From an uncultured Roseburia sp. (lineage in GTDB: Bacteria; Bacillota; Clostridia; Lachnospirales; Lachnospiraceae), in contig CALWHT010000058.1 of assembly GCA_944380515.1 (NCBI GenBank), positions 1 to 64,000 of the forward strand: a stretch of DNA of 64,000 nucleotides, given 5' to 3'. The translations under genes were made by a program, and so were the position numbers. Below are positions 17,287 through 26,437 of the stretch, in pieces. Numbering within the stretch: position 1 is the first letter of the stretch; the number at the start of each line of letters is the position of its first letter. Under the pieces are notes generated by a model. That model did no database searches and was not told the DNA's origin. It was given only the letters and a program-made list of their open reading frames with translations.

Positions 17287-18201
17287 GTGAAACAGGTGCA
17301 GAATGCGATGGCAATGCTGAATGCCTTTTGGGAAAAGGCATCGCTTTACATGAAAATACCGAAAATGACGGTCACGAATCTTGTGGAAATCATCATCATA
17401 GCATTTTTGTTCTATTATATGCTGGTGTGGATTAAGAATACAAGGGCCTGGGTGCTTTTAAAGGGCATTTTGGTGATTCTGCTTTTTGTGTCGGTTGCGG
17501 CGGTGTTCCAGATGAATACCATTCTCTGGATCGCTCAAAATACCCTGAGCGTCGCCATTATCGCGCTTGTGGTTATTTTCCAGCCGGAATTGCGCAAGGC
17601 ACTGGAAAATCTCGGAAGGAAGAATTTCCTGACCTCGTTTTTTTCCTTTGATTTTTCGAGGGGAGATGCAGGAAAGTTCAGTGATAAGACCATCAATGAG
17701 CTCGTAAAGGCCTGCTATGAGATGGGAAAGGTAAAGACCGGCGCCCTGATTGTCGTGGAGGATGAGATCGTGCTGACGGAATACGAGCGGACCGGGATTG
17801 CGGTGGACGGTATTCTGACCAGCCAGCTTTTGATTAATATTTTTGAGAAAAATACGCCGCTTCACGACGGCGCTGTCATTGTCCGCGGGGACCGCGTGGT
17901 TTCGGCCACCTGTTATCTGCCGCTGACGGATTCGCTGAGCATCAGCAAGGATTTGGGAACCAGGCACCGTGCCGCTGTCGGTATCAGCGAGGTGAGCGAT
18001 TCGCTCACGATCGTGGTATCCGAGGAGACGGGGCGTGTGTCGATTGCCCTTGACGGTGAGCTTTATCGGAATGTTGACGCGGATTTCCTGAAAAATAAGC
18101 TTGCATATATCCAAAAGCGTGAGAAAAAAGTGACGAAAATTGAATTATGGAAAAGGAGGCTGAAAGATGTTAAGGAAGCTCGCAAAAAAAATAACAAATA
18201 A
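17287..18201 (+). CDS. cdaA: Membrane diadenylate cyclase CdaA
   Basis: Makes cyclic di-AMP from two ATP. c-di-AMP is the second messenger controlling potassium and osmolyte transport and wall homeostasis in Firmicutes. The protein is 304 residues with three N-terminal membrane helices (starting NLVEIIIIAFLFYYMLVWI) and a DisA_N catalytic domain. Both catalytic motifs are present: LHDGAVIV near residue 193 and GTRHRAAVG near 226. The start is GTG 17287 with AAAGGGA close upstream; a second GTG at 17296 is possible. It overlaps cdaR by 35 bases, and the gene set cdaA-cdaR-glmM matches Bacillus and Listeria. Confidence 0.96.
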   Translation: MKQVQNAMAMLNAFWEKASLYMKIPKMTVTNLVEIIIIAFLFYYMLVWIKNTRAWVLLKGILVILLFVSVAAVFQMNTILWIAQNTLSVAIIALVVIFQPELRKALENLGRKNFLTSFFSFDFSRGDAGKFSDKTINELVKACYEMGKVKTGALIVVEDEIVLTEYERTGIAVDGILTSQLLINIFEKNTPLHDGAVIVRGDRVVSATCYLPLTDSLSISKDLGTRHRAAVGISEVSDSLTIVVSEETGRVSIALDGELYRNVDADFLKNKLAYIQKREKKVTKIELWKRRLKDVKEARKKNNK

Positions 18202-19510
18202 TTTTGGCCTCAAGGTTCTTGCCGCGGTATTGGCGGTTGTATTGTGGGTGATTGTCGCCGGCATTGACGACCCGGTGATTACGCAGACCTATACGACGAG
18301 CGTGACGCTGGAAAACGTCAATTATCTTACCGAGAACGGAAAATATTCGGAATTGCTCGGGGGCAATAACACGGTTACTTTTTCGGTTTCCGCCAAGAGA
18401 AGCTATCACGAAAGGCTGTCAAATTCTGATTTTACCGCAGTTGCGGACATCGAAAGAATAGAGGATATCGGTGAGGACGGAATATGCCGTGTCCCGATTA
18501 CGATAACCTGTACGAAATTTTCGAGCTCCAATGTCGAGATTTCTTCCCGACAGCTTTATCTGGAGCTTGCGGTGGAGGATTTGGGCAATGTCCAGAAACG
18601 AATTTCCGTGGCTACGGAGGGAACGGTGATGGATGGCTGTGCGCTCGGCAATGTCGAGATTGTGACCTCCAATCTGCTTAAAATTTCCGGACCATCGTCG
18701 GTAACCAGCCAGATTGATACGGTGGTGGCGACTATTAATGTGGATGGAATGTCTTCGGATGTGACGGATACGGTAGTTCCGGTGCTGTATGATGCGGACG
18801 GCAATGAGATTGATACCTCAAAGCTGAAAATGAATCTGTCGACTGTGACCGTGACGGCGCAGATTTTAAATACCAAGGATGTTTCACTGGAGTTTGAGAC
18901 ATCGGGAAGTGTGGCCGAGGGCCATGTGCTCAAGGGAATTACCTATAAGCCGGAGCAGGTGCGCATCAAGGGCGAGGCATCGGTTCTGAACGGGATTAAT
19001 AAAATTTCCATTCCGGCTGAGATTTTGGATATGACGGATGCGACTGAGACGATGGAGACGACGGTGGATATTACGCCGTATCTGCCGGAGAATACCTCCC
19101 TGGTGGTGGCTTCCGATGCGAAGATCGAGGTTACTGTCACGGTGGAAGCGATTACGGAAAAAACGTTTGAGGTGCCAGCGGGAGCATTTACGCTGGAGAA
19201 TATCCGGGAGGGCTACGAAGCGGAAATTACGGAAGATACGATTGAGGTTGTGGTTACGGGAGCCGAGAGTGATATCGAGGCGCTTTCCGAGGATAATATT
19301 ACGGGAATCCTGGATTTGACGGATCTTGGCAGAGGTGACCATGAGGTTACGGCTGAGTTTAATCTCGACAGTGAGCTGTATGAGGTGGGAAGCGTCCGTG
19401 TTCCTGTGACGATTCGCGATCCGGAGGACGAGTCCGCGTCGGAGGAAGCTGCCGGGAGCAGGACTTCGGGCAGCAGCCGGAGTACGACTTCAGGCGGAAG
19501 CAGATCATAA
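18167..19510 (+). CDS. cdaR: CdaA regulator CdaR (YbbR-domain protein)
   Basis: A 447-residue protein with one N-terminal membrane helix ([20 protein letters not shown]) followed by the YbbR hallmark [13 protein letters not shown]. The extracellular part has about four YbbR-type beta repeats, and the tail is a Ser/Gly/Arg-rich low-complexity stretch. In Bacillus and Listeria CdaR binds CdaA in the membrane and tunes its activity. The 35-base overlap with cdaA implies coupled translation. The C-terminal tail is an unusual addition and might contact the wall. Confidence 0.93.
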   Translation: MLRKLAKKITNNFGLKVLAAVLAVVLWVIVAGIDDPVITQTYTTSVTLENVNYLTENGKYSELLGGNNTVTFSVSAKRSYHERLSNSDFTAVADIERIEDIGEDGICRVPITITCTKFSSSNVEISSRQLYLELAVEDLGNVQKRISVATEGTVMDGCALGNVEIVTSNLLKISGPSSVTSQIDTVVATINVDGMSSDVTDTVVPVLYDADGNEIDTSKLKMNLSTVTVTAQILNTKDVSLEFETSGSVAEGHVLKGITYKPEQVRIKGEASVLNGINKISIPAEILDMTDATETMETTVDITPYLPENTSLVVASDAKIEVTVTVEAITEKTFEVPAGAFTLENIREGYEAEITEDTIEVVVTGAESDIEALSEDNITGILDLTDLGRGDHEVTAEFNLDSELYEVGSVRVPVTIRDPEDESASEEAAGSRTSGSSRSTTSGGSRS

Positions 19511-19536
19511 ATAGAATAAAGCTGGAGGAAAAGAGA

Positions 19537-20886
19537 ATGGCAAGAATGTTTGGGACAGACGGTGTGCGCGGTGTGGCAGGTTCGGAGCTGACGATTGAGC
19601 TGGCAACGAAGCTGGGACAGGCGGGAGCCTATGTACTTACCAAAGAGCAGGAGCATCAGGCAACCATTATTGTGGGCTGCGATACGAGAATTTCGGGAGG
19701 TATGCTGGCGAGCGCCCTGATGGCCGGTATTTGTTCCGTTGGCGCAAATGCGATTTTTGTGGGTGTTATGCCTACGCCCGCGATTGCTTATCTGACGAGA
19801 AAGCATAAGGTGGATGCGGGAGTCGTGATTTCCGCGTCCCATAATCCGATGGAATTTAACGGAATTAAGTTTTTCAACGGTGAGGGTTATAAGCTTTCGG
19901 ATGAACTGGAGGATGAGATTGAGGCGTTGATCCGCAACAATATGAAGGATGTGAAGCTTCCGATTGGTTCCGGTGTGGGAAAGATTGATTACCGTTTTGA
20001 TTTACGGGATGAATATGTGCGCTTTATTGAGAAATGCGTTCCGGTTGATCTGACCGGGATGAAGATTGTGGTGGACTGTGCGGAGGGAGCTTCGCATTAC
20101 ACCTCCGTGAAGGCGCTTTCGGACCTCGGGGCGGAGCTTGTGGCAATTCACACCAGCCCGGACGGAACGAATATCAATGCAAACTGCGGTTCCACGCATA
20201 TGGATGAGCTGAAGGCAAGGGTGGTCTACGAAAAGGCGGCTGTCGGGCTTGCGTTTGACGGCGATGCGGACCGTATGCTTGCAGTGGATGAGAATGGCGA
20301 TTTGGTGGACGGCGACCAGATTATGGCAATCTGCGGAAATTATATGAAGCAGAAAGGGACCCTTAAGAAAAATACCATTGTGGTGACGGTTATGACGAAC
20401 CTCGGCTTTACCCTGATGGGGGAACGAGAGGGGATCCATGTTGAGAAAACAAAGGTCGGAGACCGCTATGTGCTGGAGAATATGCGTGAAAACGGATATA
20501 ATATCGGTGGAGAGCAGTCCGGTCACGTGATTTTCCTGGATGACAATACCACGGGTGACGGGCTTTTAAGTGCGCTTCATCTGCTGGAGGTTATGGTGGA
20601 GACAGGCAAGCCGCTGTCGGAGCTTGCACAGGTGATGGAGGTTCTGCCGCAGGCGCTGGTAAACGCCAGAGTACCGAATCACAAAAAGGATAACTTTATG
20701 GACTACCAGGAGATTGCGGATGCAGTTCAGGAAGTCGAGCAGAAGTTTCACGGAGAAGGGCGCGTGCTGATACGGCCGTCGGGAACGGAGCCGCTGGTTC
20801 GCGTAATGATAGAGGGAAAGGATCAGAAGATCATAGACGCCGAAGCGAAAAGGCTTGCGGAGCTGATTACCAGGATCATGCTCTAG
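19537..20886 (+). CDS. glmM: Phosphoglucosamine mutase GlmM
   Basis: Converts glucosamine-6-phosphate to glucosamine-1-phosphate for UDP-GlcNAc and thus peptidoglycan. At 449 residues it is the usual size. The start [14 protein letters not shown], the phosphoserine loop [12 protein letters not shown] (Ser near residue 100), the magnesium loop FDGDADR near 240 and the phosphate-binding [12 protein letters not shown] near the C-terminus are all intact. CTGGAGGAAAAG precedes the ATG. GlmM is known to bind and inhibit CdaA in several Firmicutes, so the cassette ties precursor supply to c-di-AMP. Confidence 0.97.
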   Translation: MARMFGTDGVRGVAGSELTIELATKLGQAGAYVLTKEQEHQATIIVGCDTRISGGMLASALMAGICSVGANAIFVGVMPTPAIAYLTRKHKVDAGVVISASHNPMEFNGIKFFNGEGYKLSDELEDEIEALIRNNMKDVKLPIGSGVGKIDYRFDLRDEYVRFIEKCVPVDLTGMKIVVDCAEGASHYTSVKALSDLGAELVAIHTSPDGTNINANCGSTHMDELKARVVYEKAAVGLAFDGDADRMLAVDENGDLVDGDQIMAICGNYMKQKGTLKKNTIVVTVMTNLGFTLMGEREGIHVEKTKVGDRYVLENMRENGYNIGGEQSGHVIFLDDNTTGDGLLSALHLLEVMVETGKPLSELAQVMEVLPQALVNARVPNHKKDNFMDYQEIADAVQEVEQKFHGEGRVLIRPSGTEPLVRVMIEGKDQKIIDAEAKRLAELITRIML

Positions 20887-20919
20887 GGTCGGAGAAAATA
20901 TTTTGGAGGGAAAGGTACT

Positions 20920-21183
20920 ATGGTAAGTCAAAAAGTCACAATTAAAAATCCGACCGGTCTGCATTTGAGACCGGCGGGCATTCTCTGCAAGGAGGCAATG
21001 CAGTTTAAGGCACACGTCTCCTTCCGGTATCGGGAAAATACCGCAAATGCGAAGAGTGTTTTGAGCGTGCTCGGAGCATGTATCAAATCGGGCGACGAAA
21101 TTGAATTAGTATGTGACGGAGAAGATGAAAAGGAGGCGCTTGCCGCCTTGATCGCAGCAATCGAGGGAGGCCTTGGGGAATAA
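20920..21183 (+). CDS. HPr-family phosphocarrier protein
   Basis: An 87-residue HPr fold. The phosphohistidine is His15 in TGLHLRPAG with the conserved Arg17, and Ser46 lies in NAKSVLSVLG at the usual place, so both the PTS phosphorylation site and the HPr kinase site are present. The region after Ser46 differs from canonical HPr (SVLGACIKSGD rather than GVMSLGI), so it may be a dedicated or Crh-like paralogue rather than the general PTS HPr. It follows glmM by 33 bases with GGAGGG upstream and precedes the rhamnose genes. No enzyme I gene is nearby. Confidence 0.85.
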   Translation: MVSQKVTIKNPTGLHLRPAGILCKEAMQFKAHVSFRYRENTANAKSVLSVLGACIKSGDEIELVCDGEDEKEALAALIAAIEGGLGE

Positions 21184-21205
21184 GAGTGCAGAAATGAGGG
21201 AAACT

Positions 21206-22081
21206 ATGAAAAAAATATTGGTGACTGGCTGCAACGGGCAGCTTGGACGCGCGGTCCGCGCGGTTTACGCGGGCGAGGACGTGGAGTTTATCAACACAGA
21301 TGTGGCGGAGGCAGACGGAATCCGCGCGCTCGATATCACGGATGTCAATGCGGTGTGCTCTCTGGTGGAGGAGGCAAAGCCGGACGTCATTATCAACTGT
21401 GCGGCGCATACCAATGTGGATGCCTGTGAGATGCAGTGGGATGCCGCGTACCGGATTAACGCGCTTGGCCCGCGGAATTTAAGTATTGCCGCGGCAAAGA
21501 CGGGGGCAAAGCTGATACATGTATCCACGGATTATGTGTTTGAGGGAAACGGCACAAAGCCGTATTCCGAATTTGACGAGATTCATCCCATCAGCGCCTA
21601 CGGAAAGACCAAGGCCGAGGGAGAGCGTTTTGTCCGGGATTTTGCCGGGAAATATTTTATTTTCCGCACCGCGTGGCTGTACGGGGATGGGAAAAATTTC
21701 GTGAAAACGATGCTCCGGCTTTCGGAAAGCCATGATGAGGTCAGTGTTGTGAAGGACCAGCAGGGTTCCCCGACAAGCGCTTTGGAGCTTGCGAGGGCGA
21801 TCCATCATTTTGAGCCGACGGAGAATTACGGAATCTTTCATGCGACCTGTGAGGGAGCTACTAACTGGGCGGATTTTGCGGAGGAAATTTTTGCGCGTGC
21901 CGGGAAAAAGACAAAGGTGCGCCATGTGACGAGCGAGGAATATGCCCGGATGAATCCTGCCTCGGCGAAGCGGCCGGCGTATTCCATTCTCGAAAATTAT
22001 ATGATGAAGCTTACCGGCGATTACCGCATGGCTGACTGGCGGGATGCGCTGGATGAATACATGAAGACATTGGGATATTAG
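21206..22081 (+). CDS. rfbD: dTDP-4-dehydrorhamnose reductase
   Basis: Last step of dTDP-L-rhamnose synthesis: NADPH-dependent reduction of dTDP-4-dehydro-L-rhamnose. The 291-residue protein begins KKILVTGCNGQLGRAV with the Rossmann glycine motif, and has STDYVFEG and the catalytic YGKTKAEGE. The start at 21206 is chosen because GAGGG lies 6 bases upstream. An ATG at 21173 would overlap the HPr gene and has no ribosome binding site. It is the first of four rhamnose genes, here in the order D-B-A-C. Confidence 0.95.
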   Translation: MKKILVTGCNGQLGRAVRAVYAGEDVEFINTDVAEADGIRALDITDVNAVCSLVEEAKPDVIINCAAHTNVDACEMQWDAAYRINALGPRNLSIAAAKTGAKLIHVSTDYVFEGNGTKPYSEFDEIHPISAYGKTKAEGERFVRDFAGKYFIFRTAWLYGDGKNFVKTMLRLSESHDEVSVVKDQQGSPTSALELARAIHHFEPTENYGIFHATCEGATNWADFAEEIFARAGKKTKVRHVTSEEYARMNPASAKRPAYSILENYMMKLTGDYRMADWRDALDEYMKTLGY

Positions 22082-22106
22082 CTATGGAAGAGCTGATGCA
22101 TAAAAC

Positions 22107-22135
22107 TTGTGCTGATACACAAAATATGGTAGAAT
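22107..22135 (+). promoter_or_regulatory. Possible sigma-A promoter before rfbB
   Basis: TTGTGC (22107-22112), 17 bases, TAGAAT (22130-22135). The -35 element is weak. It lies in the 102-base gap between rfbD and rfbB, which also has a short GCCGG/CCGGC hairpin near 22150-22165. Confidence 0.45.
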
Positions 22136-22183
22136 GTTGGAAAAATTTGCTGCCGGCTTTCCGGCAAGAAAACGGAGGAAATT

Positions 22184-23266
22184 ATGAAAACGTATCTGGT
22201 GACGGGTGGGGCCGGGTTCATCGGCTCTAATTATATTCATTATATGTTTCGCAAATATGGCGGCGATATCCGGATTATCAATGTGGATGTGCTGACCTAT
22301 GCCGGCAATCTTGAGAATTTAAAGGACATTGAGGACAGGAGCAATTATACGTTTATCCGGGCGGATATCACGGATAAGGAGGCTATCGCGCGCATTTTTG
22401 CCGAGAATGACATCGACCGCGTGGTACATTTCGCGGCTGAGAGCCATGTGGACCGCAGTATCAAAAATCCTGAGGTGTTCGTAAAGACGAACGTGCTTGG
22501 TACGGCGGTTCTGTTAAACTGTGCCAGAGCGGCTTGGGAGCTTCCGGACGGCACTTACAGGGAAGACAAGCGGTTTCTGCACGTATCTACCGACGAGGTG
22601 TACGGCTCCCTGGAGGATGACGGAACCTATTTTTATGAGACGACGCCGTATGCGCCGCACAGCCCGTATTCTGCGAGCAAGGCGTCCTCGGACATGCTGG
22701 TGAAGGCGTATATCGATACCTATCATTTTCCGGCGAATATTACGAACTGCTCCAATAATTACGGGCCATACCAGTTCCCGGAGAAGCTCATTCCGCTGAT
22801 TATCAACAATGCCCTGCAGGGGAAAAAGCTTCCGGTGTACGGCGACGGAAAAAATGTCCGTGACTGGCTGTATGTGGATGACCATGCCAAGGCCATTGAT
22901 ATGGTGCAGGAGAAAGGGCGTCTCGGCGAGACCTACAATGTGGGCGGACATAACGAAAAACAGAATATCGAGATTATCAACATTATCATAGAGACATTGC
23001 GTGAGATGCTGCCGGAGGAAGACCCGAGAAGGGCGCTCGTGAGCAAGGATTTGATCACCTATGTCGAGGACCGCAAGGGACATGACAGGCGTTATGCGAT
23101 TGCACCGGATAAAATCAAAGCAGAGATTGGCTGGGAGCCGGAAACAATGTTTGCGGACGGAATCCGCAAGACGATCGCGTGGTATTTTGAGCATGAGGAC
23201 TGGATGAAAAACGTTACCAGCGGCGATTACCAGAAATATTATGAGGATATGTATCAGAACAGATAA
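22184..23266 (+). CDS. rfbB: dTDP-glucose 4,6-dehydratase
   Basis: Second enzyme of dTDP-L-rhamnose synthesis: NAD-dependent oxidation and dehydration of dTDP-glucose. The 360-residue extended SDR has GGAGFIGSNYI at the start, HFAAESHVDRSI, STDEVYG with the catalytic Thr-Asp-Glu triad, and YSASKASSD. NCSNNYGPYQFPEKLIPL is a family hallmark. ACGGAGGAAA precedes the ATG. A probable terminator follows. Confidence 0.96.
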   Translation: MKTYLVTGGAGFIGSNYIHYMFRKYGGDIRIINVDVLTYAGNLENLKDIEDRSNYTFIRADITDKEAIARIFAENDIDRVVHFAAESHVDRSIKNPEVFVKTNVLGTAVLLNCARAAWELPDGTYREDKRFLHVSTDEVYGSLEDDGTYFYETTPYAPHSPYSASKASSDMLVKAYIDTYHFPANITNCSNNYGPYQFPEKLIPLIINNALQGKKLPVYGDGKNVRDWLYVDDHAKAIDMVQEKGRLGETYNVGGHNEKQNIEIINIIIETLREMLPEEDPRRALVSKDLITYVEDRKGHDRRYAIAPDKIKAEIGWEPETMFADGIRKTIAWYFEHEDWMKNVTSGDYQKYYEDMYQNR

Positions 23267-23272
23267 GAGGAT

Positions 23273-23321
23273 GCAGGCAGCAGTACCGTCGGACAAGGCG
23301 ATACTGCTTGTTTGCGTTTTA
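23273..23321 (+). terminator. Probable terminator between rfbB and rfbA
   Basis: GCAGGCAGCAGTA and TACTGCTTGTTTGC pair over about 13 positions (three G-T pairs, one bulge) and are followed by GTTTTAAT. It would separate rfbD-rfbB from rfbA and the genes after it. No strong promoter was seen in the remaining 90 bases before rfbA, so read-through may matter. Confidence 0.55.
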
Positions 23322-23413
23322 ATATGGCTGTAAAGATTTAAGAAAATTTTAATATTACGTCCATGGAATATTTAAGATACGTACAGTAAAATTTCAAAAA
23401 CGGAGGATTTCAG

Positions 23414-24292
23414 ATGAAAGGTATTATACTTGCCGGTGGATCCGGAACAAGACTTTATCCGCTGACCAAAGCGATTTCCAAGCAGATTATGCCAATATAT
23501 GACAAGCCGATGATTTATTATCCGCTTTCTACACTGATGCTGGCGCAGATCCGGGAGATACTGATTATTTCCACTCCGAGGGATTTGCCGGTGTTTCAAG
23601 AGCTGTTCGGCGACGGCAGCCAGCTCGGCATGAGCTTTTCCTACGCCGTACAGGAGGAGCCAAGAGGACTTGCGGACGCGTTTATCATTGGTGAAGGCTT
23701 TATCGGGAACGATGCTGCAGCGCTGGTGCTCGGGGATAATATTTTTTACGGTCAGAGCTTTTCGCGGGTTCTTGGAAAGGCAGCGGAACGCACGGAAAAA
23801 GAAGGCGGGGCAACGATATTCGGGTATTATGTGAAAGACCCGAGGGAATACGGCGTCGTGGAATTTGATGGGAACGGTAAGGCGCTTTCTATCGAGGAAA
23901 AGCCGGAGCATCCGAAATCCAATTATGCGGTTCCGGGACTTTATTTTTATGACAATGATGTCGTGGAGATTGCCAAGAATGTAAAGCCTTCAGCCCGCGG
24001 CGAAATCGAGATTACCTCGGTCAATAATGAATATCTGCGCAGAGGGGCCTTAAGCGTTGAGACGCTCGGCAGAGGATTCGCGTGGCTTGATACCGGCAAT
24101 CCCGACATGCTTCTCGCCGCAGCGGATTTTGTTTCGGCGATGCAAAAACGCCAGGGACTTTATGTGTCCTGTATTGAGGAAATTGCCTATAAGAGAGGAT
24201 TTATCGACAGGGAGCAGCTGGTTCGTCTGGCACAGCCGCTGTTAAAGACCGATTACGGAAAATATCTTCTGGACGTTGCGGAGGGACTGTAA
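23414..24292 (+). CDS. rfbA: Glucose-1-phosphate thymidylyltransferase
   Basis: First step of dTDP-L-rhamnose synthesis: dTTP plus glucose-1-phosphate gives dTDP-glucose. The 292-residue nucleotidyltransferase has the signature [17 protein letters not shown] close to the start, with [13 protein letters not shown], the metal-binding LGDNIFYG and [20 protein letters not shown]. The ATG follows ACGGAGGATT. Length and motifs are those of the RmlA short form. Confidence 0.96.
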   Translation: MKGIILAGGSGTRLYPLTKAISKQIMPIYDKPMIYYPLSTLMLAQIREILIISTPRDLPVFQELFGDGSQLGMSFSYAVQEEPRGLADAFIIGEGFIGNDAAALVLGDNIFYGQSFSRVLGKAAERTEKEGGATIFGYYVKDPREYGVVEFDGNGKALSIEEKPEHPKSNYAVPGLYFYDNDVVEIAKNVKPSARGEIEITSVNNEYLRRGALSVETLGRGFAWLDTGNPDMLLAAADFVSAMQKRQGLYVSCIEEIAYKRGFIDREQLVRLAQPLLKTDYGKYLLDVAEGL

Positions 24293-24339
24293 CGCGAAGC
24301 GCCAGGCGGGCGTATCAATTTGGAAAGGATAAATGGAAA

Positions 24340-24924
24340 ATGGGAAAAATAAAGGTAACAGACTGTTGCGGAGGAATCGAAGGATTAAAAGTTGTCGAGC
24401 CGGCGGTTTTCGGAGACGAGCGCGGTTATTTTATGGAAACCTACAATTACCGTGATTTTGCGGAGGCGGGCATTGACTGCCAGTTCGTGCAGGACAACCA
24501 GTCCGCGTCCAAAAAGGGAGTGCTGCGCGGCCTGCATTTCCAAATCAATCATCCGCAGGATAAGCTGGTAAGAGTTGTAAGCGGTGAGGTGTTTGACGTG
24601 GCCGTGGATTTGCGCGAGGGCTCCAAAACCTTCGGGAAGTGGTTCGGAATCGTACTCTCCGCGGAGAATAAAAAACAGTTTTTTGTGCCCAAGAATTTTG
24701 CGCATGGATTTCTTGTGCTCTCAGATTACGCGGAGTTTTGCTATAAGGTGACGGATTTTTACCACCCCAACGACGAGGGCGGTATTCTGTGGAGCGATGA
24801 GGAAATCGGCGTGGAATGGCCGCTGCCGGAAGGCATGACGGAGAGGGATCTGATCCTTTCCGAAAAGGACAGGGTGCACGGCGGGTTTGCGGAATATTGC
24901 AAGAGCCGGGGCATTGAAAGATAA
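24340..24924 (+). CDS. rfbC: dTDP-4-dehydrorhamnose 3,5-epimerase
   Basis: Third step of the rhamnose pathway, inverting C3 and C5. The 194-residue cupin has FGDERGYFMETYN, the catalytic-His region LRGLHFQINHPQDKLVRV, DLREGSKTFGKW and the loop FVPKNFAHGFLVLSD. AAAGGAT is the ribosome binding site. All four rhamnose enzymes are therefore present in 3.7 kb, which predicts L-rhamnose in a surface polymer made by this locus. Confidence 0.95.
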   Translation: MGKIKVTDCCGGIEGLKVVEPAVFGDERGYFMETYNYRDFAEAGIDCQFVQDNQSASKKGVLRGLHFQINHPQDKLVRVVSGEVFDVAVDLREGSKTFGKWFGIVLSAENKKQFFVPKNFAHGFLVLSDYAEFCYKVTDFYHPNDEGGILWSDEEIGVEWPLPEGMTERDLILSEKDRVHGGFAEYCKSRGIER

Positions 24925-24937
24925 GGAAGGACTTGAC

Positions 24938-26359
24938 ATGTACCAGGCAAGAGAAAAGATTCAAAGTATCATTTTATTGCTGGCAGATTTGCTGTGTTTT
25001 GTCATCAGCTATTTCGGCGGCGGCTATCTGTGGCTGGTGGTATACCGGAATGTGTCGCCGGAAAATATGAGAGTGGAGTTGATGGAGAGCATCGGCATCG
25101 TCATGGTCATATATATGCTGGTAATGATTTTTTCCGATATTGAAAGCGGCTTTATCAGCAGAACCGGATTTCAGGAGCTGTGGGCGGCAATCAAGGCGAG
25201 CGTCGTGCTGGTGTTTGTGACCGCGATGGTGATTTTCCTGCAGCACAATAATGCGGAAGCCTCCCGAGGCGTGTATTTCTGTATCGCTGCTGTGAATATG
25301 GTGCTCTTTTTTGCGGCGCACGTCATTATCAAGTATTACCTGCTGCGTATCTACCGCAATAAACGGGCGAATAACCAGGTGTTTTTGGTGACTACGGCGG
25401 ACAGGGTTGAGACCATCATTGCAGATTCTGACAACACCAGGGACTGGGCGCACCGCCTGGCGAGCATTGCCATTATTGACGACAATCAGATTGGCAAATG
25501 GTACGACGGGGTTCCGGTCGTGGCCGGCTATGACAATATGTTTCAGTATGTGAAGGAGCAGATTGTAGACGAGGTATTTATCAGCGTGCCCTATGAATCC
25601 GGAGATTCCCTCGCGAAGGTCGTGAACCGCTTTGCGGATATGGGGGCCACGGTACATGTCACGATTGAGATTCTGAATAAATTTGATGATTACCATAAAA
25701 GCTTCGGCATGATGGGCAATATTCCGGTCGTGACCTTTGCGAACCAGCAGTATGACTGGAAAATGCTGTTTGTAAAACGGGCGATGGATATTGTGGGAGC
25801 TGTCATCGGGCTGGCAATCACGGCGGTTGTGACCGTATTTCTTGCGCCGCCTCTGCTGCTGGAATCCCCGGGGCCTCTGTTTTTTTCCCAAAAGCGTGTC
25901 GGCAAAAACGGACGTTTCTTTAAAATCTATAAATTCCGCTCCATGTACCGGGACGCGGAGGAACGGAAAAAGGAACTGGAAAGCCAGAATGAGATGAATG
26001 GTTTTATGTTCAAGATGAAGGATGACCCCCGGATTACGAAAGTGGGCAAATTCATCCGAAAGACAAGTATTGACGAGCTGCCTCAGTTTTTCAATGTCTT
26101 AAAGGGGGATATGAGCCTGGTAGGCACAAGGCCGCCGACAGTCGATGAATTCCGGCAGTACGAATCCCATCAGAAGCGCAGGCTCAGCGCGAAGCCCGGA
26201 ATTACCGGCTTATGGCAGGTAAGCGGGAGAAATGAGATTACGGACTTTGAGGAGGTCGTAAAGCTGGATGTGCAGTATATCGACAACTGGAGCATTGGGC
26301 TGGATATAAAGATTATCTTAAAGACTATTAAAGTTGTGTTTGAAAAAGGCGGAGAATAG
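24938..26359 (+). CDS. Polyprenyl glycosylphosphotransferase (initiating sugar-1-phosphate transferase) 1
   Basis: Starts a lipid-linked polysaccharide by moving a sugar-1-phosphate from a UDP-sugar to undecaprenyl phosphate. The 473-residue WbaP/CpsE-type protein has four N-terminal membrane helices, a CoA-binding-like middle domain (NQVFLVTTADRVETI to EVFISVP), a fifth re-entrant helix near residue 285 and the catalytic PGT domain: SPGPLFFSQKRVG, FKIYKFRSMY, TSIDELPQFFNVLKGDMSLV, GTRPP, KPGITGLWQVSGR. I start at ATG 24938 with AAGGAAGG upstream, 13 bases after rfbC. The sugar cannot be told. A second such enzyme lies at 42.9 kb. Confidence 0.92.
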   Translation: MYQAREKIQSIILLLADLLCFVISYFGGGYLWLVVYRNVSPENMRVELMESIGIVMVIYMLVMIFSDIESGFISRTGFQELWAAIKASVVLVFVTAMVIFLQHNNAEASRGVYFCIAAVNMVLFFAAHVIIKYYLLRIYRNKRANNQVFLVTTADRVETIIADSDNTRDWAHRLASIAIIDDNQIGKWYDGVPVVAGYDNMFQYVKEQIVDEVFISVPYESGDSLAKVVNRFADMGATVHVTIEILNKFDDYHKSFGMMGNIPVVTFANQQYDWKMLFVKRAMDIVGAVIGLAITAVVTVFLAPPLLLESPGPLFFSQKRVGKNGRFFKIYKFRSMYRDAEERKKELESQNEMNGFMFKMKDDPRITKVGKFIRKTSIDELPQFFNVLKGDMSLVGTRPPTVDEFRQYESHQKRRLSAKPGITGLWQVSGRNEITDFEEVVKLDVQYIDNWSIGLDIKIILKTIKVVFEKGGE

Positions 26360-26437
26360 ATTGAAATATGCCCTGTCCGCAGTCGAAAATCTGAAATTTC
26401 CGACGCGCGGAGATGAATGAGAAGAAGGGAGATAACG

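Noticed and set aside
22148..22167. Short GCCGG/CCGGC hairpin before rfbB as a terminator
   Set aside because: Only a 5-6 bp stem, with no T-tract after it, and it lies just before the ribosome binding site.
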